Notes: generated by a model not told the origin, from the sequence alone. DNA of 64,000 nucleotides from Collinsella aerofaciens (GCF_028209395.1 NZ_JAQLDQ010000002.1:62001-126000); one strand, 5' to 3'; positions 34,492-43,581 are shown, numbered from the stretch's first letter. A program made the numbers and translations.

Positions 34492-35219
34492 TGGCGCCCG
34501 TATGCGCCGTGGTCGTTGCCGGTGGCAGCGGCCAGCGCTTTGGTAACCCCGGTGGCAAGCAGCTCGTCAATGTAGCGGGTCGTCCGCTTATGAGCTGGTC
34601 CATCCGCGCGTTCGATCGTAGCGACAAGGTCGGCCACATCGTGGTGGTGTGCCCTGCCGAGCGCCGTGCCGAGATGCGCCGCCTGGCCATCGACCCGTTT
34701 GACTATGACACGCCCATCAGTTTTGCCGATGCCGGCGATACCCGCCAGGACTCCACCCGTGCCGGCGTGCATGCGGTACCGGCGGGTTTCGAATATGTCG
34801 CCATCCACGACGGCGCCCGTCCGCTCATCACGACCGAGGCCATCGATCATGCGATCGACGTGCTTGTGGGCGACCGCTCGCTCGACGGCGTCGTGTGCGG
34901 CCAGCCCGCGATCGACACGCTCAAGATCGTCGACGGCGACAATATCGTCGAGACGCCGCCGCGCGAGCTCTACTGGGCCGCGCAGACGCCGCAGATCTTT
35001 AGCGTCGACGCCATGAAGCGCGCCCACACCGCAGCTATCACCGAGGGCTTTATCGGGACCGACGATTCTTCGCTGGTCGAGCGCATGGGCGCCCGCGTCC
35101 GCTGTGTCCAGAGCCCGCGCGATAACCTTAAGGTGACGGTGCCCGAGGACCTGCGTCCCGTAACCGCGATTCTGCTTGGCCGCATGGCCGAGGGAGAGGA
35201 CCTTCCCCATGTTCAGTAA
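34491..35219 (+). CDS. ispD: 2-C-methyl-D-erythritol 4-phosphate cytidylyltransferase
   Basis: 242 residues. Transfers CMP to MEP in isoprenoid synthesis. The N-terminal nucleotide loop VVAGGSGQRFGNPGGKQ (about 8-24) with the critical Arg and Lys, VHAVPAG, HDGARPLI and QTPQIF blocks are all present. The start overlaps the disA stop and its end overlaps ispF by 11 bases, showing coupled translation. Confidence 0.96.
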   Translation: MAPVCAVVVAGGSGQRFGNPGGKQLVNVAGRPLMSWSIRAFDRSDKVGHIVVVCPAERRAEMRRLAIDPFDYDTPISFADAGDTRQDSTRAGVHAVPAGFEYVAIHDGARPLITTEAIDHAIDVLVGDRSLDGVVCGQPAIDTLKIVDGDNIVETPPRELYWAAQTPQIFSVDAMKRAHTAAITEGFIGTDDSSLVERMGARVRCVQSPRDNLKVTVPEDLRPVTAILLGRMAEGEDLPHVQ

Positions 35220-35703
35220 CCTGCGCATTGGCCACGGCTACGACGTCCACCGTTTGGTGGAGGGGCGTCGATGTATCATCGGCGGGGTCGACATTCCCTA
35301 CGAGCGCGGCCTGCTGGGCCACTCGGATGCCGATGTGCTCGCGCATGCCTTGGCCGACGCCATTCTGGGCGCCTGCCGCGGGGGAGACATCGGCAGGCTA
35401 TTTCCCGACACCGATCCCGCCTACGAGGGTGCCGATTCGATGGTGCTGCTCGCTCGCGTGATGGACTATGCGCGCGAGCTGGGCTTTGAGTTTGTCGATG
35501 CCGATTGCACCATTGCCTGTCAGCAACCCAAGATCACTCCGCACCGCGATGCCATGCGCGCCAACCTTGCCCATGCCCTGGGCGTTGACGTCGAAAACGT
35601 GGGCGTCGCCGCCACTACGACCGAAAAGCTCGGTTGGGAAGGCCAGGGCGAGGGAATCGGTGCCTGGGCCGTCTGCCTGCTACAGAAAACCGTTAAGGAG
35701 TAA
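35209..35703 (+). CDS. ispF: 2-C-methyl-D-erythritol 2,4-cyclodiphosphate synthase
   Basis: 164 residues from ATG 35209, inside the end of ispD. Cyclises CDP-ME phosphate to MEcPP. GHGYDVHRL with the zinc ligands Asp and His is at about 8-16, LLGHSDADVLAHALADA holds the third ligand, and GRLFPDTDPAY and TTTEKLGWEGQGEGI follow. A longer in-frame start would overlap ispD further without Shine-Dalgarno. Followed after three bases by cysS. Confidence 0.96.
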   Translation: MFSNLRIGHGYDVHRLVEGRRCIIGGVDIPYERGLLGHSDADVLAHALADAILGACRGGDIGRLFPDTDPAYEGADSMVLLARVMDYARELGFEFVDADCTIACQQPKITPHRDAMRANLAHALGVDVENVGVAATTTEKLGWEGQGEGIGAWAVCLLQKTVKE

Positions 35704-35706
35704 CGA

Positions 35707-37173
35707 ATGCGTATCTACAACAGCGCTACCCATAAAAAGGAAGAGTTCCAGCCCATCGAGTCCGGCAAGGTCCGCATGTACGTGTGCGGCCCCACGGTCT
35801 ACGACAACATCCACATCGGCAATGCCCGCACGTTCATCAGCTTTGACGTGATTCGTCGCTGGCTCATCGCGAGCGGCTACGAGGTCACGTTCGCCCAGAA
35901 CCTCACCGATGTCGATGACAAGATCATCAAGCGCGCCAACGAGCAGGGCCGAACGGCCGCCGAGGTCGCGACGGAGTTCTCCGACAAGTTTATCGGCGTC
36001 ATGCGCGCCGCCAACGTGCTCGATCCCGATGTGCGCCCCCGCGCCACCAAGGAGATCGGCCCCATGATCGCCATGATCAAGACGCTTATCGAGCAGGGCC
36101 ACGCTTACGCAGCCGATAACGGCGATGTGTACTTTGCCGTGCGCAGCGATCCCAACTATGGTCAGGTCTCGGGCCGCAACATCGACGACCTTATGGTTGG
36201 CGCGCGCATCGAGGAGAACGAGGACAAGAACGATCCGCTCGACTTTGCCCTGTGGAAGGCCGCTAAGCCCGGCGAACCCAGCTGGCCGAGCCCCTGGGGC
36301 GAAGGCCGTCCCGGTTGGCACACCGAGTGCGCCGCCATGGTGCATCGCTACCTGGGCACTCCGATCGACATCCACGGCGGCGGCTCCGACCTTGCCTTCC
36401 CGCATCACGAGAACGAGTGCGCTCAGGCCACCTGCGCCTGGCACCAGGGCTTCTCCAACACCTGGATGCACACGGGCATGCTGCTGGTCGACGGCGAGAA
36501 GATGTCCAAGTCGCTCGGAAACTTCTTTACGCTGGCCGAGGTGCTCGAACAGCACTCTGCCGCGGCCCTGCGCCTGCTGATGCTGCAGACGAGTTATCGC
36601 TCGCCGCTTGACTTCTCCTGGGAGCGTCTGGATGGTGCCGAGAACTCGCTCACACGCATTGCCGGTACGGTCGAGAACCTGCGCTGGGCCGCGAACCATG
36701 CGACGGCCGATGCCGATGAGGCAGCATCCGAGGCGTTTGCCGCTAAGGCCGCCGAGGCCCGTGCCGCCTTTAAGGAGTGCATGGACGACGACTTTAACAC
36801 TGCCGGTGCCATGGGTGCTGTCTTTGGCTTTGTGACCGAGTGCAACCAGTACCTGGAGCAGGCGGGCGACGCTGCCGACAAGGCCGCTGCGCTTGCTGCT
36901 GCCGATACGCTGGTCGAGCTGCTCGATACGTTTGGCGTCGAGCTCCCCGAGCCCAAGGTCGAGTTGCCGCTGGGCCTGCTGGGCGTTGCCGCCGGCCTGG
37001 TCGCCTACACGGGTGACGACGTGGACGAGGCCGCTGCCAAGATTCTCGAGGCCCGTGCCGAGGCCCGTGCCGCCAAGAACTGGGATCTGGCCGACGCCAT
37101 CCGCGACCAGCTCAAGGACCTGGGCCTGACGATTGAAGATACGGCCGCGGGTACTCGTATTAAGAGTCTCTAG
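35707..37173 (+). CDS. cysS: Cysteinyl-tRNA synthetase
   Basis: 488 residues, class-I synthetase. YVCGPTVYDNIHIGNAR (about 23-39) holds the first zinc cysteine and the HIGH-like HIGN; the remaining zinc ligands are in HTECAAM and GGGSDLAFPHHENE; KMSKSLGN (about 267-274) is the KMSKS loop. The C-terminal domain binds the anticodon stem. AAGGAG precedes the ATG. Confidence 0.97.
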   Translation: MRIYNSATHKKEEFQPIESGKVRMYVCGPTVYDNIHIGNARTFISFDVIRRWLIASGYEVTFAQNLTDVDDKIIKRANEQGRTAAEVATEFSDKFIGVMRAANVLDPDVRPRATKEIGPMIAMIKTLIEQGHAYAADNGDVYFAVRSDPNYGQVSGRNIDDLMVGARIEENEDKNDPLDFALWKAAKPGEPSWPSPWGEGRPGWHTECAAMVHRYLGTPIDIHGGGSDLAFPHHENECAQATCAWHQGFSNTWMHTGMLLVDGEKMSKSLGNFFTLAEVLEQHSAAALRLLMLQTSYRSPLDFSWERLDGAENSLTRIAGTVENLRWAANHATADADEAASEAFAAKAAEARAAFKECMDDDFNTAGAMGAVFGFVTECNQYLEQAGDAADKAAALAAADTLVELLDTFGVELPEPKVELPLGLLGVAAGLVAYTGDDVDEAAAKILEARAEARAAKNWDLADAIRDQLKDLGLTIEDTAAGTRIKSL

Positions 37174-37316
37174 TATTTGTCGACCGTTCGAGGTGCGGCA
37201 GATTGCCTTGAAAGAGGAGGGCATAGACCTGGTGGTCATGCCCAACGATTGAAAGGCAAGGTGCCGTGGCTCGGACGGTCGATTCTTGTTCGTTATCTAT
37301 TTAAGGAGGCCGTTTT

Positions 37317-38237
37317 ATGGCCGACAATCGCAAACGTGCACCGCGTGGAGGCAAGCAGGCTGCTTCTGGCTCGCGTCCGATTCGCCGCAACGACCGCGCT
37401 GCCACTCCCAAGGGCCAGCGCGAGCGCTCCCAAGCCCAGGCTGCGCGTTCGCAGCGAGATCGCAACCGCGACAACGTTCAGGTTCCCAAGGGCGAGTTTA
37501 TCGAAGGTCGTCGTGCTGCCGCCGAGGCACTGCGTACCGGCTTTCCCGTCAAGTGCGCGCTCATCGCCGAGGGCGGGGAGCGCGATGCCGCCTTGTCGCG
37601 CCTGGTCGACGACCTCAACGCCGCGGACGTCCGCATTAAGTATGTGCCGCGCACGCAGCTCGATGCGCTGTCGAGCCATGGCGCTCACCAGGGCATTGCG
37701 CTCGAGGTGGGCAATTTCCCCTATGCCGATGTCGCCGATATTCTCGATCGCGCGGGTGAAGGACCGGCGCTCGTCGTCGTGCTCGACCATGTGACCGACG
37801 ATGGCAATTTTGGTGCGATCGTGCGCTCTGCCGAGGTCGTGGGCGCAGCGGGCGTCATCATTGCCAACAAGCGCGCCGCCGGTGTGACCGTGGGCAGCTA
37901 CAAAACCTCCGCTGGTGCCGTCATGCACCTGCCCATCGCGCAGGTTCCTAATATCGCCCGAGCGCTTGACGACCTCAAGGCCGCCGGCTTTTGGGTGGGC
38001 GGTGCTTCCGAGCACGCCGAGGGCAGCTGCTGGGATGCTCCCTTCGAGGGCCGCGTTGCGCTCGTCATGGGCTCCGAGGGCGACGGCATCTCGCGCCTGG
38101 TGCTCGAGAAATGCGACTTTTTGACCAAGCTTCCCCAGCGCGGCATGACCGAGAGTCTCAACGTGGCCCAGGCGACCACCGCGCTGTGCTTTGAGTGGCT
38201 GCGCCGCAATGCCGGCGAGCTCATGGGGGAGGAGTAG
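37317..38237 (+). CDS. rlmB: 23S rRNA (guanosine-2'-O)-methyltransferase RlmB
   Basis: 306 residues. SPOUT-class enzyme methylating G2251 of 23S rRNA. Residues 1-60 are a very basic disordered tail (many Arg/Lys/Gln). GEFIEGRRAAAEAL begins the substrate-binding domain and the SpoU blocks follow: VVLDHVTDDGNFGAIVRSAE, GSYKTSAGAVMHL, LVMGSEGDGISRLV and MTESLNVAQATT. Preceded by AAGGAGG. Its stop is followed by yacP after 3 bases. Confidence 0.95.
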   Translation: MADNRKRAPRGGKQAASGSRPIRRNDRAATPKGQRERSQAQAARSQRDRNRDNVQVPKGEFIEGRRAAAEALRTGFPVKCALIAEGGERDAALSRLVDDLNAADVRIKYVPRTQLDALSSHGAHQGIALEVGNFPYADVADILDRAGEGPALVVVLDHVTDDGNFGAIVRSAEVVGAAGVIIANKRAAGVTVGSYKTSAGAVMHLPIAQVPNIARALDDLKAAGFWVGGASEHAEGSCWDAPFEGRVALVMGSEGDGISRLVLEKCDFLTKLPQRGMTESLNVAQATTALCFEWLRRNAGELMGEE

Positions 38238-38240
38238 CGC

Positions 38241-38918
38241 ATGTCCAAGAAGAACCGCGCCAAGTCCAAGGCCAAGCGCTTTGGCGAGGGCTCGGCCAAG
38301 CCGATTGTTTCGGCCGCGACCTATGGCGTGGGCGGCAATGCGTTTGCGCAGGCCATCGCCGACCCGGTCTCGACGGTGCACTCCAATAAGCCCGAGCTGC
38401 TGGTGGTCGACGGCTACAACGTGATTCACTGCACGCCGCGCTACGAAAAGCTCGTCTACGACCATTCCGACGATCCATATTCCAGCGACGTCCACGATAT
38501 GGCTCGTACTGCGCTTATCAACGATGTCGCGGCGTTTGCCCAGGGCCGTTACGAGGCCGTGATCGTGTTCGACGGCGCGGGCAACATCTCCAACGAGCGC
38601 CCCAACCTACCGGCCCGCGGCGTGCGCATCGAGTTCTCGCCGACGGGCGTCTCTGCCGATACCGTGGTGCAGAAGCTCTGCATCGAGGCGCGTGAGGAAG
38701 GCCGCGCGTGCTCCGTGGTATCGAGTGACGGCACAATACAGGCCGTCGTCATGGGCAAGGGCGTCACGCGCATCTCGAGCCGTATGCTGGTGGACGAGAT
38801 CAAACAGATCGACAACGACGTTCACGAGGCCGAGGAAGCCCCGCAGATCAAGATGACCCTGGGCAGTCGCCTGAGCCCCGATGCCCTGGCCAAGCTCAAG
38901 GCCCTGCGCGGACGGTAG
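38241..38918 (+). CDS. yacP: YacP-like NYN-domain ribonuclease
   Basis: 225 residues. The NYN (PIN-like) domain begins LLVVDGYNVIH near 53-63, with further acidic sites in VIVFDGAGN and SSDGTIQAVVMG. In Bacillus this protein is Rae1, a ribosome-associated endoribonuclease. The first 50 residues are basic, Lys-rich and probably unstructured. Last gene of the disA operon; the order cysS-rlmB-yacP is typical for Gram-positives. Confidence 0.85.
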   Translation: MSKKNRAKSKAKRFGEGSAKPIVSAATYGVGGNAFAQAIADPVSTVHSNKPELLVVDGYNVIHCTPRYEKLVYDHSDDPYSSDVHDMARTALINDVAAFAQGRYEAVIVFDGAGNISNERPNLPARGVRIEFSPTGVSADTVVQKLCIEAREEGRACSVVSSDGTIQAVVMGKGVTRISSRMLVDEIKQIDNDVHEAEEAPQIKMTLGSRLSPDALAKLKALRGR

Positions 38919-38960
38919 GGGAGTTGCGGCAGAGAGCCGTTTCCTAGATTGGTCTACCCG

Positions 38961-38989
38961 CTGATTTGTAATCAGTGGGTTGCGGGTTT
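38961..38989 (+). repeat. tRNA-Thr fragment (29-base copy)
   Basis: This stretch is identical to the anticodon arm to T-arm start of tRNA-Thr(TGT) at 39171-39199, beginning CTGATTTGTAATCAG. No acceptor stem is present. It is a tRNA remnant or attachment-site scar. Confidence 0.8.
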
Positions 38990-39032
38990 GCAGCTGTCAA
39001 AACGAATAGGTTTATGTTTATTGTAACAGATA

Positions 39033-39060
39033 AAACTGTTCGTTCTGACGAACGGTTTTT
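39033..39060 (+). terminator. Terminator between tRNA-Thr fragment and tRNA-Thr
   Basis: AAACTGTTCGT pairs with ACGAACGGTTT (39048-39058) around TCTG, with a T-run. Confidence 0.85.
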
Positions 39061-39144
39061 GAGATGTGGTCGGTCGAAGGGCCTGTTGCGCCCCGTCCTC
39101 AATTCCTTTATCCTAAACAGGCTTCGCGCGAAAGCGCCAAGTGT

Positions 39145-39219
39145 GCCAGTGTGGCGCAACGGTAGCGCAACTGATTTGTAATCAGTGGGTTGCGGGTTCG
39201 ATTCCTGTCACTGGCTCCA
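39145..39219 (+). tRNA. tRNA-Thr(TGT)
   Basis: 75 bases with CCA. Acceptor GCCAGTG pairs with CACTGGC, anticodon loop TTTGTAA gives TGT for ACA codons, T loop TTCGATT. Confidence 0.95.
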
Positions 39220-39228
39220 TGAGAGTTT

Positions 39229-39268
39229 CGGGCTCTGTCTCTATATGGGACAGAGCCCGTTTCTATTT
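39229..39268 (+). terminator. Terminator of tRNA-Thr
   Basis: CGGGCTCTGTC (39229-39239) pairs with GACAGAGCCCG (39249-39259), then TTTCTATTT. Confidence 0.88.
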
Positions 39269-39333
39269 AGGTGGTGCGCCATCGGGTTAGCGCCCATCCC
39301 GTTTTTGGTTTGTCTCGTCCTCCAGTTTGTCTA

Positions 39334-39460
39334 AATCTGTAACACCAAGACCGATATTCGGCATCTAACTGTTACAGATTGAGATGAAACTTAGGGTGTT
39401 TTAGGAATATCTTGATCTGTAACATGTAGAAGCGGAATAGGCCTCTTGCTGTTGCAGATC
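39334..39460. repeat. Two tandem inverted-repeat units (CTGTAACA family)
   Basis: Unit 1: AATCTGTAACA (39334-39344) with TGTTACAGATT (39370-39380). Unit 2: GATCTGTAACA (39414-39424) with TGTTGCAGATC (39450-39460), one mismatch. Both loops are 25 bases and resemble each other. A lone TGTAACAGAT is at 39022-39031. Confidence 0.75.
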
Positions 39461-39531
39461 GAGACAAGGGCGGGCGCGGATCTGGATGTCCTGCTCGAGC
39501 GTGGATTTCTGGATACGCGAGCGAAGAAAAT

Positions 39532-39561
39532 CTCCCGACCGGAGAACGAGCGTGGATAATT
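39532..39561 (+). repeat. GAGCGTGGATAA repeat, left copy
   Basis: TCTCCCG-ACC-GGAGAA then GAGCGTGGATAA. A near-identical copy (TCTCCCG-TCT-GGAGAA, GAGCGTGGATAA) lies at 43582-43611 and two inverted partial copies at 43647-43692. Confidence 0.75.
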
Positions 39562-39616
39562 AACTTGGATAGGGAGCTAAGGTAAACACCGATTGTCTAT
39601 CGACGGCTTTAGAAAC

Positions 39617-39651
39617 AACGGCCCCGATTTCATTGTGGAATCGGGGCCGTT
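39617..39651 (-). terminator. Terminator at the 3' end of the PTS operon
   Basis: AACGGCCCCGATT (39617-39629) pairs perfectly with AATCGGGGCCGTT (39639-39651). On the minus strand a T-rich TTGTTTCT follows, so it ends the minus-strand operon. Confidence 0.85.
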
Positions 39652-39752
39652 TGTGCCTCAGGAATCCGAATGGATTAATCGAGCTCCTAAGGAACTTCTT
39701 GGGTTCTTGCTAATGGTCTGCCGAGGATGTCCCCAATGCAAACAGCGGGCAT

Positions 39753-41153
39753 CTACTCAATATAGCTGGGGTTCTTCTTGATGATCACGCGTGCAGCGAT
39801 GAAGGAGACGACGATGGCGATGATGGCGACAACGCATGCCAGCACGAAGTTACCCATGGACCCATCGGGAGCGATAAAGATGAGTGCCGAAAGAAGGCCG
39901 GGGCATGCTCCCGCAACATACTCTTTCAGAACAAAGATGCCTGCAGGGAGTCCAGCGCAGAGCGCGCCGATTGCCGTGCCGACAAGCAGGCGGGGACGCT
40001 CGATGAGGCAACCGTAGAACGCGGGCTCGGTTACGCCACAGAGTGCGGTGACGGCAACCGTGGTGACCATACCCCTCTTCTCTTTGTTTCCCTTCATGGC
40101 AGTTGCCAGGGCGAGGCTCGTGCCGCCAATGCAGAGGTTCGAGATGAATCCAAAGATAATGGGTGCCCAACCGAGCTGCGCCAGGCTCGTAACTTCGATT
40201 GCGATGTAAGCCTTATCGAGACCGAGCATGACGAAATAGGGGTTAAGGGCTGCCAGGATCGGAGTAGCGATAAATGCCACGTTGTCCATAAGCCACGTGA
40301 CGGCATCGCTCAGCGCGTAGCCCATCATGCTGCCGGCGGGGCCAAGGATAATAAGCTCGACGGGCACGACGATGATCATGGTGAGCAGCGGCTTCAAGAA
40401 CAGTTTGGTAACGTCGGGAATAATCTTCTGAAGGCCGCGGTCGACAAAGTACATGAATACAACGCCCAGTACGATGGGCACTACCGTACTCGAATAGTCG
40501 TTCGTCGGGATGGGAATACCAAGAAAGTCGAGACCCTCGGCACCGCTAATGGACGAGCTGATCATGATCGCGCCCAGCAATGCGCCCATGATGGGCTGCA
40601 TCTTCATGACGGCCGCGAGCTGATAACCAAGATAAACGGGTAAGAAGCTAAACGAAGCGCTAAAGATCGCCAACAGGACCTGGGCGGTTCCGCTATCGGT
40701 GCTCAATCCGCAATAATTGACCAGGAGATTCTTGATCGAAAGAATGAGTCCGCCAACGATGAGCGCCGGGACGATGGGCATGAATACCTGTGCAGAGACG
40801 TTCCCGAATTTCTCAATCAAGCCCATGGCGGTGTTACCGCTTTTAATGCCTTCTGCAAGGTCTTTGGCGGTTTGGGCATCGTCGGCAACCGTGCCACCGC
40901 CGACTTCGATTCCCGCGAAGTCGAGGAAGTCGTTGTAAGCCTCGGTGACGTTGGGGCCGATGATCACCTGAAGCTGGCCACCGCTGACTACTGCCCCGAG
41001 CGCCTGATCGGCCGATTTGGCGAGCTGGAGATCGATGATCGAGGTGTCTCGTGCGTCGATGCGAAGGCGCGTCGCACAATGAGTTACCGATGTAATGTTC
41101 TCTTTGCCGCCAACAGCCTTTAGGACTGTTTCGGACATTGCCTGATATTTCAT
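39753..41153 (-). CDS. PTS beta-glucoside-type transporter EIIBC component
   Basis: 466 residues. The EIIB domain (about 1-90) has the phosphorylated cysteine C26 in VTHCATRLR. After a short linker come the EIIC helices (about 105-460) with the motif GVTEPAFYG near the end. No EIIA domain is attached, while many BglP/BglF proteins carry one at the C-terminus. The EIIA-Glc-like protein at 57.8 kb could supply the phosphate (inference). Lies 9 bases after the 6-phospho-beta-glucosidase gene, so both probably form one operon. Confidence 0.93.
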   Translation of the reverse strand: MKYQAMSETVLKAVGGKENITSVTHCATRLRIDARDTSIIDLQLAKSADQALGAVVSGGQLQVIIGPNVTEAYNDFLDFAGIEVGGGTVADDAQTAKDLAEGIKSGNTAMGLIEKFGNVSAQVFMPIVPALIVGGLILSIKNLLVNYCGLSTDSGTAQVLLAIFSASFSFLPVYLGYQLAAVMKMQPIMGALLGAIMISSSISGAEGLDFLGIPIPTNDYSSTVVPIVLGVVFMYFVDRGLQKIIPDVTKLFLKPLLTMIIVVPVELIILGPAGSMMGYALSDAVTWLMDNVAFIATPILAALNPYFVMLGLDKAYIAIEVTSLAQLGWAPIIFGFISNLCIGGTSLALATAMKGNKEKRGMVTTVAVTALCGVTEPAFYGCLIERPRLLVGTAIGALCAGLPAGIFVLKEYVAGACPGLLSALIFIAPDGSMGNFVLACVVAIIAIVVSFIAARVIIKKNPSYIE

Positions 41154-41162
41154 CTCTTTCTC

Positions 41163-42581
41163 CTAACCTTCCTGCTCCTGATACTTCGAGATAAGGTCTC
41201 GGTACCAATACCAGCTCTTTTTGGGGGTGCGCTCCAGATTGTTCTCGAAGTCGATATGGACAAGTCCGTATCGTTTTTCGTAGCCGTTGATCCAGCTATA
41301 CAGATCCATCGTCGACCAGAGGTAGTAGCCCTCAACGCGCGCGCCGTCGCGCTTAGCCCTCATCATGTGCTCGATGAACTGGCCCAGAAGCTCGATGCGG
41401 TCATCATCGTGGATCATTCCGTCTGCGTCTGGTTGCTCATAGGCGCCATGTCCGTTTTCCGTAATAAAGATGCGGGGCGCGTCATAGCGCTCGTGGACAT
41501 CCATGATGGTTGAATACATGCAACCTGGGAGTATTTCGCGGCCCCATTTATTGCGGGGAACATTGCTGTCGCGGGCGCTTTCAAACAAGGGCGCAATGCA
41601 TTTTCCTTCGACCTTTTTGCTCGAACCGCCCTTATTGTTCGCCGAAACGGCAAGCTCTCCACCGTGCCAGTCGGTTACATACTCTCGGCAATACACGTTG
41701 AGTCCAATAAAATCGACTTTACCGTCTCTGAATTCTTCTACGTCATTTGGGGATCGATAGAGCGAGACGCCAAGTTTTTCAAGGATTTCGTCCATTTCTG
41801 GCGGCAGTTGACCCTGAAGCGCTGGTGCCAGAATCATGCGATTGGCGAAAAAGTCTGCGTATCGAAATACGTCATCAGGGTGCTCGGTTGCCGGGTCGAG
41901 TTCGACAACGCCGCCATCGTGGACGGCGCCGATGATGCCGTCGTAGCCCATTTGACGATATGTTCGGACTGCGAGTGCGCTTGCGCGCATCAGGTTGTAC
42001 TGAAACTGCATGTACGACTGAACGTCGAGCGATCGATTGGGGGGATAGTTGCCCAACATGTTTACGCAGTAGCTGTAGAAATGCGGCTCGTTAACGGTAG
42101 CCCAGATTTTGACGCGGTCTCCAAAGCGCTCAAAGCAAATCTTGGCGTATTTGCAGAACCACTCTGCCATGTCATTGTTCAGCCATCCGCCTTTGCAAGC
42201 AAGCGTGAATGGCAGATCGTAATGGAACAGCGTAACGTTGGGCTCTATGCCATTTTCGAGGCAGCAATCAATGACCCGATTATAAAAATCGATACCCTCT
42301 TCATTCACTTCGCCGATACCCGTGGGGATGATTCGACTCCATGAAAGAGAGAAGCGATAGGTGTTTTGTCCGCCTTCTTTCATCATGCGGATATCTTCTT
42401 CATAGCGATGGTAGAAGTCGCAAGATACATCACCGTCAACATGGTTGATGTTCTTATTGCTTGTGTGGCTAAAGAAATCCCACTCGCCAAGGCCTTTGCC
42501 GTCTTCGTTCCAGGCACCCTCGCACTGATAAGACGCCGTGGCGGAACCCCAGAGAAACGGCATGTTGTTCACGTTGCCCAT
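41163..42581 (-). CDS. 6-phospho-beta-glucosidase (GH1)
   Basis: 472 residues from ATG 42581 (AAGGGG upstream). Hydrolyses phosphorylated beta-glucosides imported by the PTS. Acid/base glutamate is E165 in TVNEPHFYS and the nucleophile E375 in FITENGHG. The N-terminal FLWGSATASYQCEGAW is typical for GH1. First gene of the minus-strand operon with EIIBC and divergent from the RpiR regulator. Confidence 0.95.
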   Translation of the reverse strand: MGNVNNMPFLWGSATASYQCEGAWNEDGKGLGEWDFFSHTSNKNINHVDGDVSCDFYHRYEEDIRMMKEGGQNTYRFSLSWSRIIPTGIGEVNEEGIDFYNRVIDCCLENGIEPNVTLFHYDLPFTLACKGGWLNNDMAEWFCKYAKICFERFGDRVKIWATVNEPHFYSYCVNMLGNYPPNRSLDVQSYMQFQYNLMRASALAVRTYRQMGYDGIIGAVHDGGVVELDPATEHPDDVFRYADFFANRMILAPALQGQLPPEMDEILEKLGVSLYRSPNDVEEFRDGKVDFIGLNVYCREYVTDWHGGELAVSANNKGGSSKKVEGKCIAPLFESARDSNVPRNKWGREILPGCMYSTIMDVHERYDAPRIFITENGHGAYEQPDADGMIHDDDRIELLGQFIEHMMRAKRDGARVEGYYLWSTMDLYSWINGYEKRYGLVHIDFENNLERTPKKSWYWYRDLISKYQEQEG

Positions 42582-42652
42582 GAATCCCCTTTCCATCATT
42601 CAACACGGTGGATACGTGTGGCGGAATTACGATTAAGATGACGTCAACTGAT

Positions 42653-42690
42653 TTGAATCATAGGAGAACGACCAAAGCTGTTTGATTCAA
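42653..42690. promoter_or_regulatory. Inverted repeat between the bgl operon and rpiR-type gene
   Basis: TTGAATCA (42653-42660) and TGATTCAA (42683-42690), 22 bases apart, sit in the divergent intergenic region. It is a candidate operator for the adjacent RpiR regulator. Confidence 0.5.
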
Positions 42691-42732
42691 TAAATGAACT
42701 ATGATTTCGAGGAGAGCGGAAAGAGGGATCAC

Positions 42733-43566
42733 GTGAATATCAATGACTTCGATGTGCTCAATCGCATTAGCTCCATCATCAACAGCGAGTTTGGGTCAAA
42801 CGATGCCGCCATCGCTCGATATCTCGTCGCTCACATTAGGCGTTCGAGCGAAATCAATGTTGCCGCAATAACCCGCGATGCATTCGTGACCCGTTCCGCT
42901 GTTCGTCGTTTCTGCAATCGATTGGGCTACCAGTCTCTTAGCGATTTGAAAGAATCATTTACTCAATCAGTCTTTCCAAGCGACTTAAGCCATCGAGAGG
43001 AGGAATTTGGCTACGAGGAGTACAGGGCAGAGCTCGACGTTCGCATGATCGAGATGTTCGCTGAGGTTGAAAGCGGCGTGTCCGATATTGCTATTAAGCA
43101 CCTTGCCGACGAAATTGATGGCCATAAAAACGTTGAAATCTGGTGCACCAATAATGTGAGCGCCAATCTCGTACGATTTCAGCAGGAAATGTTTTATGCG
43201 GGCAAGATAGTTCGCATAGTTGCTGGGGCTAACGTCGCGGAATTGAAAAACATGGGAGATGCTTCGCAGTCATTGATAATTCTCGTATCGGTCTCCGGGC
43301 TATTTGCGTCACAGGCGCGTGAGTATCTTGATTGCCGTTCGGGCAGGAAGATTCTAATTACTGCGTTTAGCAACGATGACAAATCGAGGTCTTTTGACCG
43401 TATATATCGTCTTGGTAATGCGGGAAACGGAATTGACCGACTCGGCGTTTATTCGAAATATGCCATGACTTATTTCTTCGACTTGCTATCGTCGTGTTAC
43501 TTGAGTCGCTACCCCTGCACCAAGGGTGAGCCGCTCTATGGGTCTACTTTGGCCTGGCCCGAGTAG
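42733..43566 (+). CDS. RpiR-family transcriptional regulator
   Basis: 277 residues from GTG 42733 (AAGAGGG upstream); an in-frame ATG at 42694 would add 13 residues and has no clear Shine-Dalgarno. N-terminal helix-turn-helix (about 25-75: AITRDAFVTRSAVRRFCNRL, then GYQSLSDLKES) and a C-terminal SIS domain (about 110-260) that binds a phosphosugar. Divergent from the bgl operon, so it likely senses a phosphorylated beta-glucoside and controls that operon. Confidence 0.88.
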   Translation: MNINDFDVLNRISSIINSEFGSNDAAIARYLVAHIRRSSEINVAAITRDAFVTRSAVRRFCNRLGYQSLSDLKESFTQSVFPSDLSHREEEFGYEEYRAELDVRMIEMFAEVESGVSDIAIKHLADEIDGHKNVEIWCTNNVSANLVRFQQEMFYAGKIVRIVAGANVAELKNMGDASQSLIILVSVSGLFASQAREYLDCRSGRKILITAFSNDDKSRSFDRIYRLGNAGNGIDRLGVYSKYAMTYFFDLLSSCYLSRYPCTKGEPLYGSTLAWPE

Positions 43567-43581
43567 TTGCGGCTCTATAGT

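Larger units (their letters stand above)
39269..39752. other. Intergenic region with tandem structured repeats, no gene recognised
   Basis: Contains two hairpin repeat units (39334-39380 and 39414-39460), a copy of a GAGCGTGGATAA repeat (39532-39561) and a terminator (39617-39651). No open frame looks coding. Confidence 0.6.

Noticed and set aside
37174..37316. Remnant reading frame between cysS and rlmB
   Set aside because: About 18 codons resemble a protein end, but no gene or function can be assigned.
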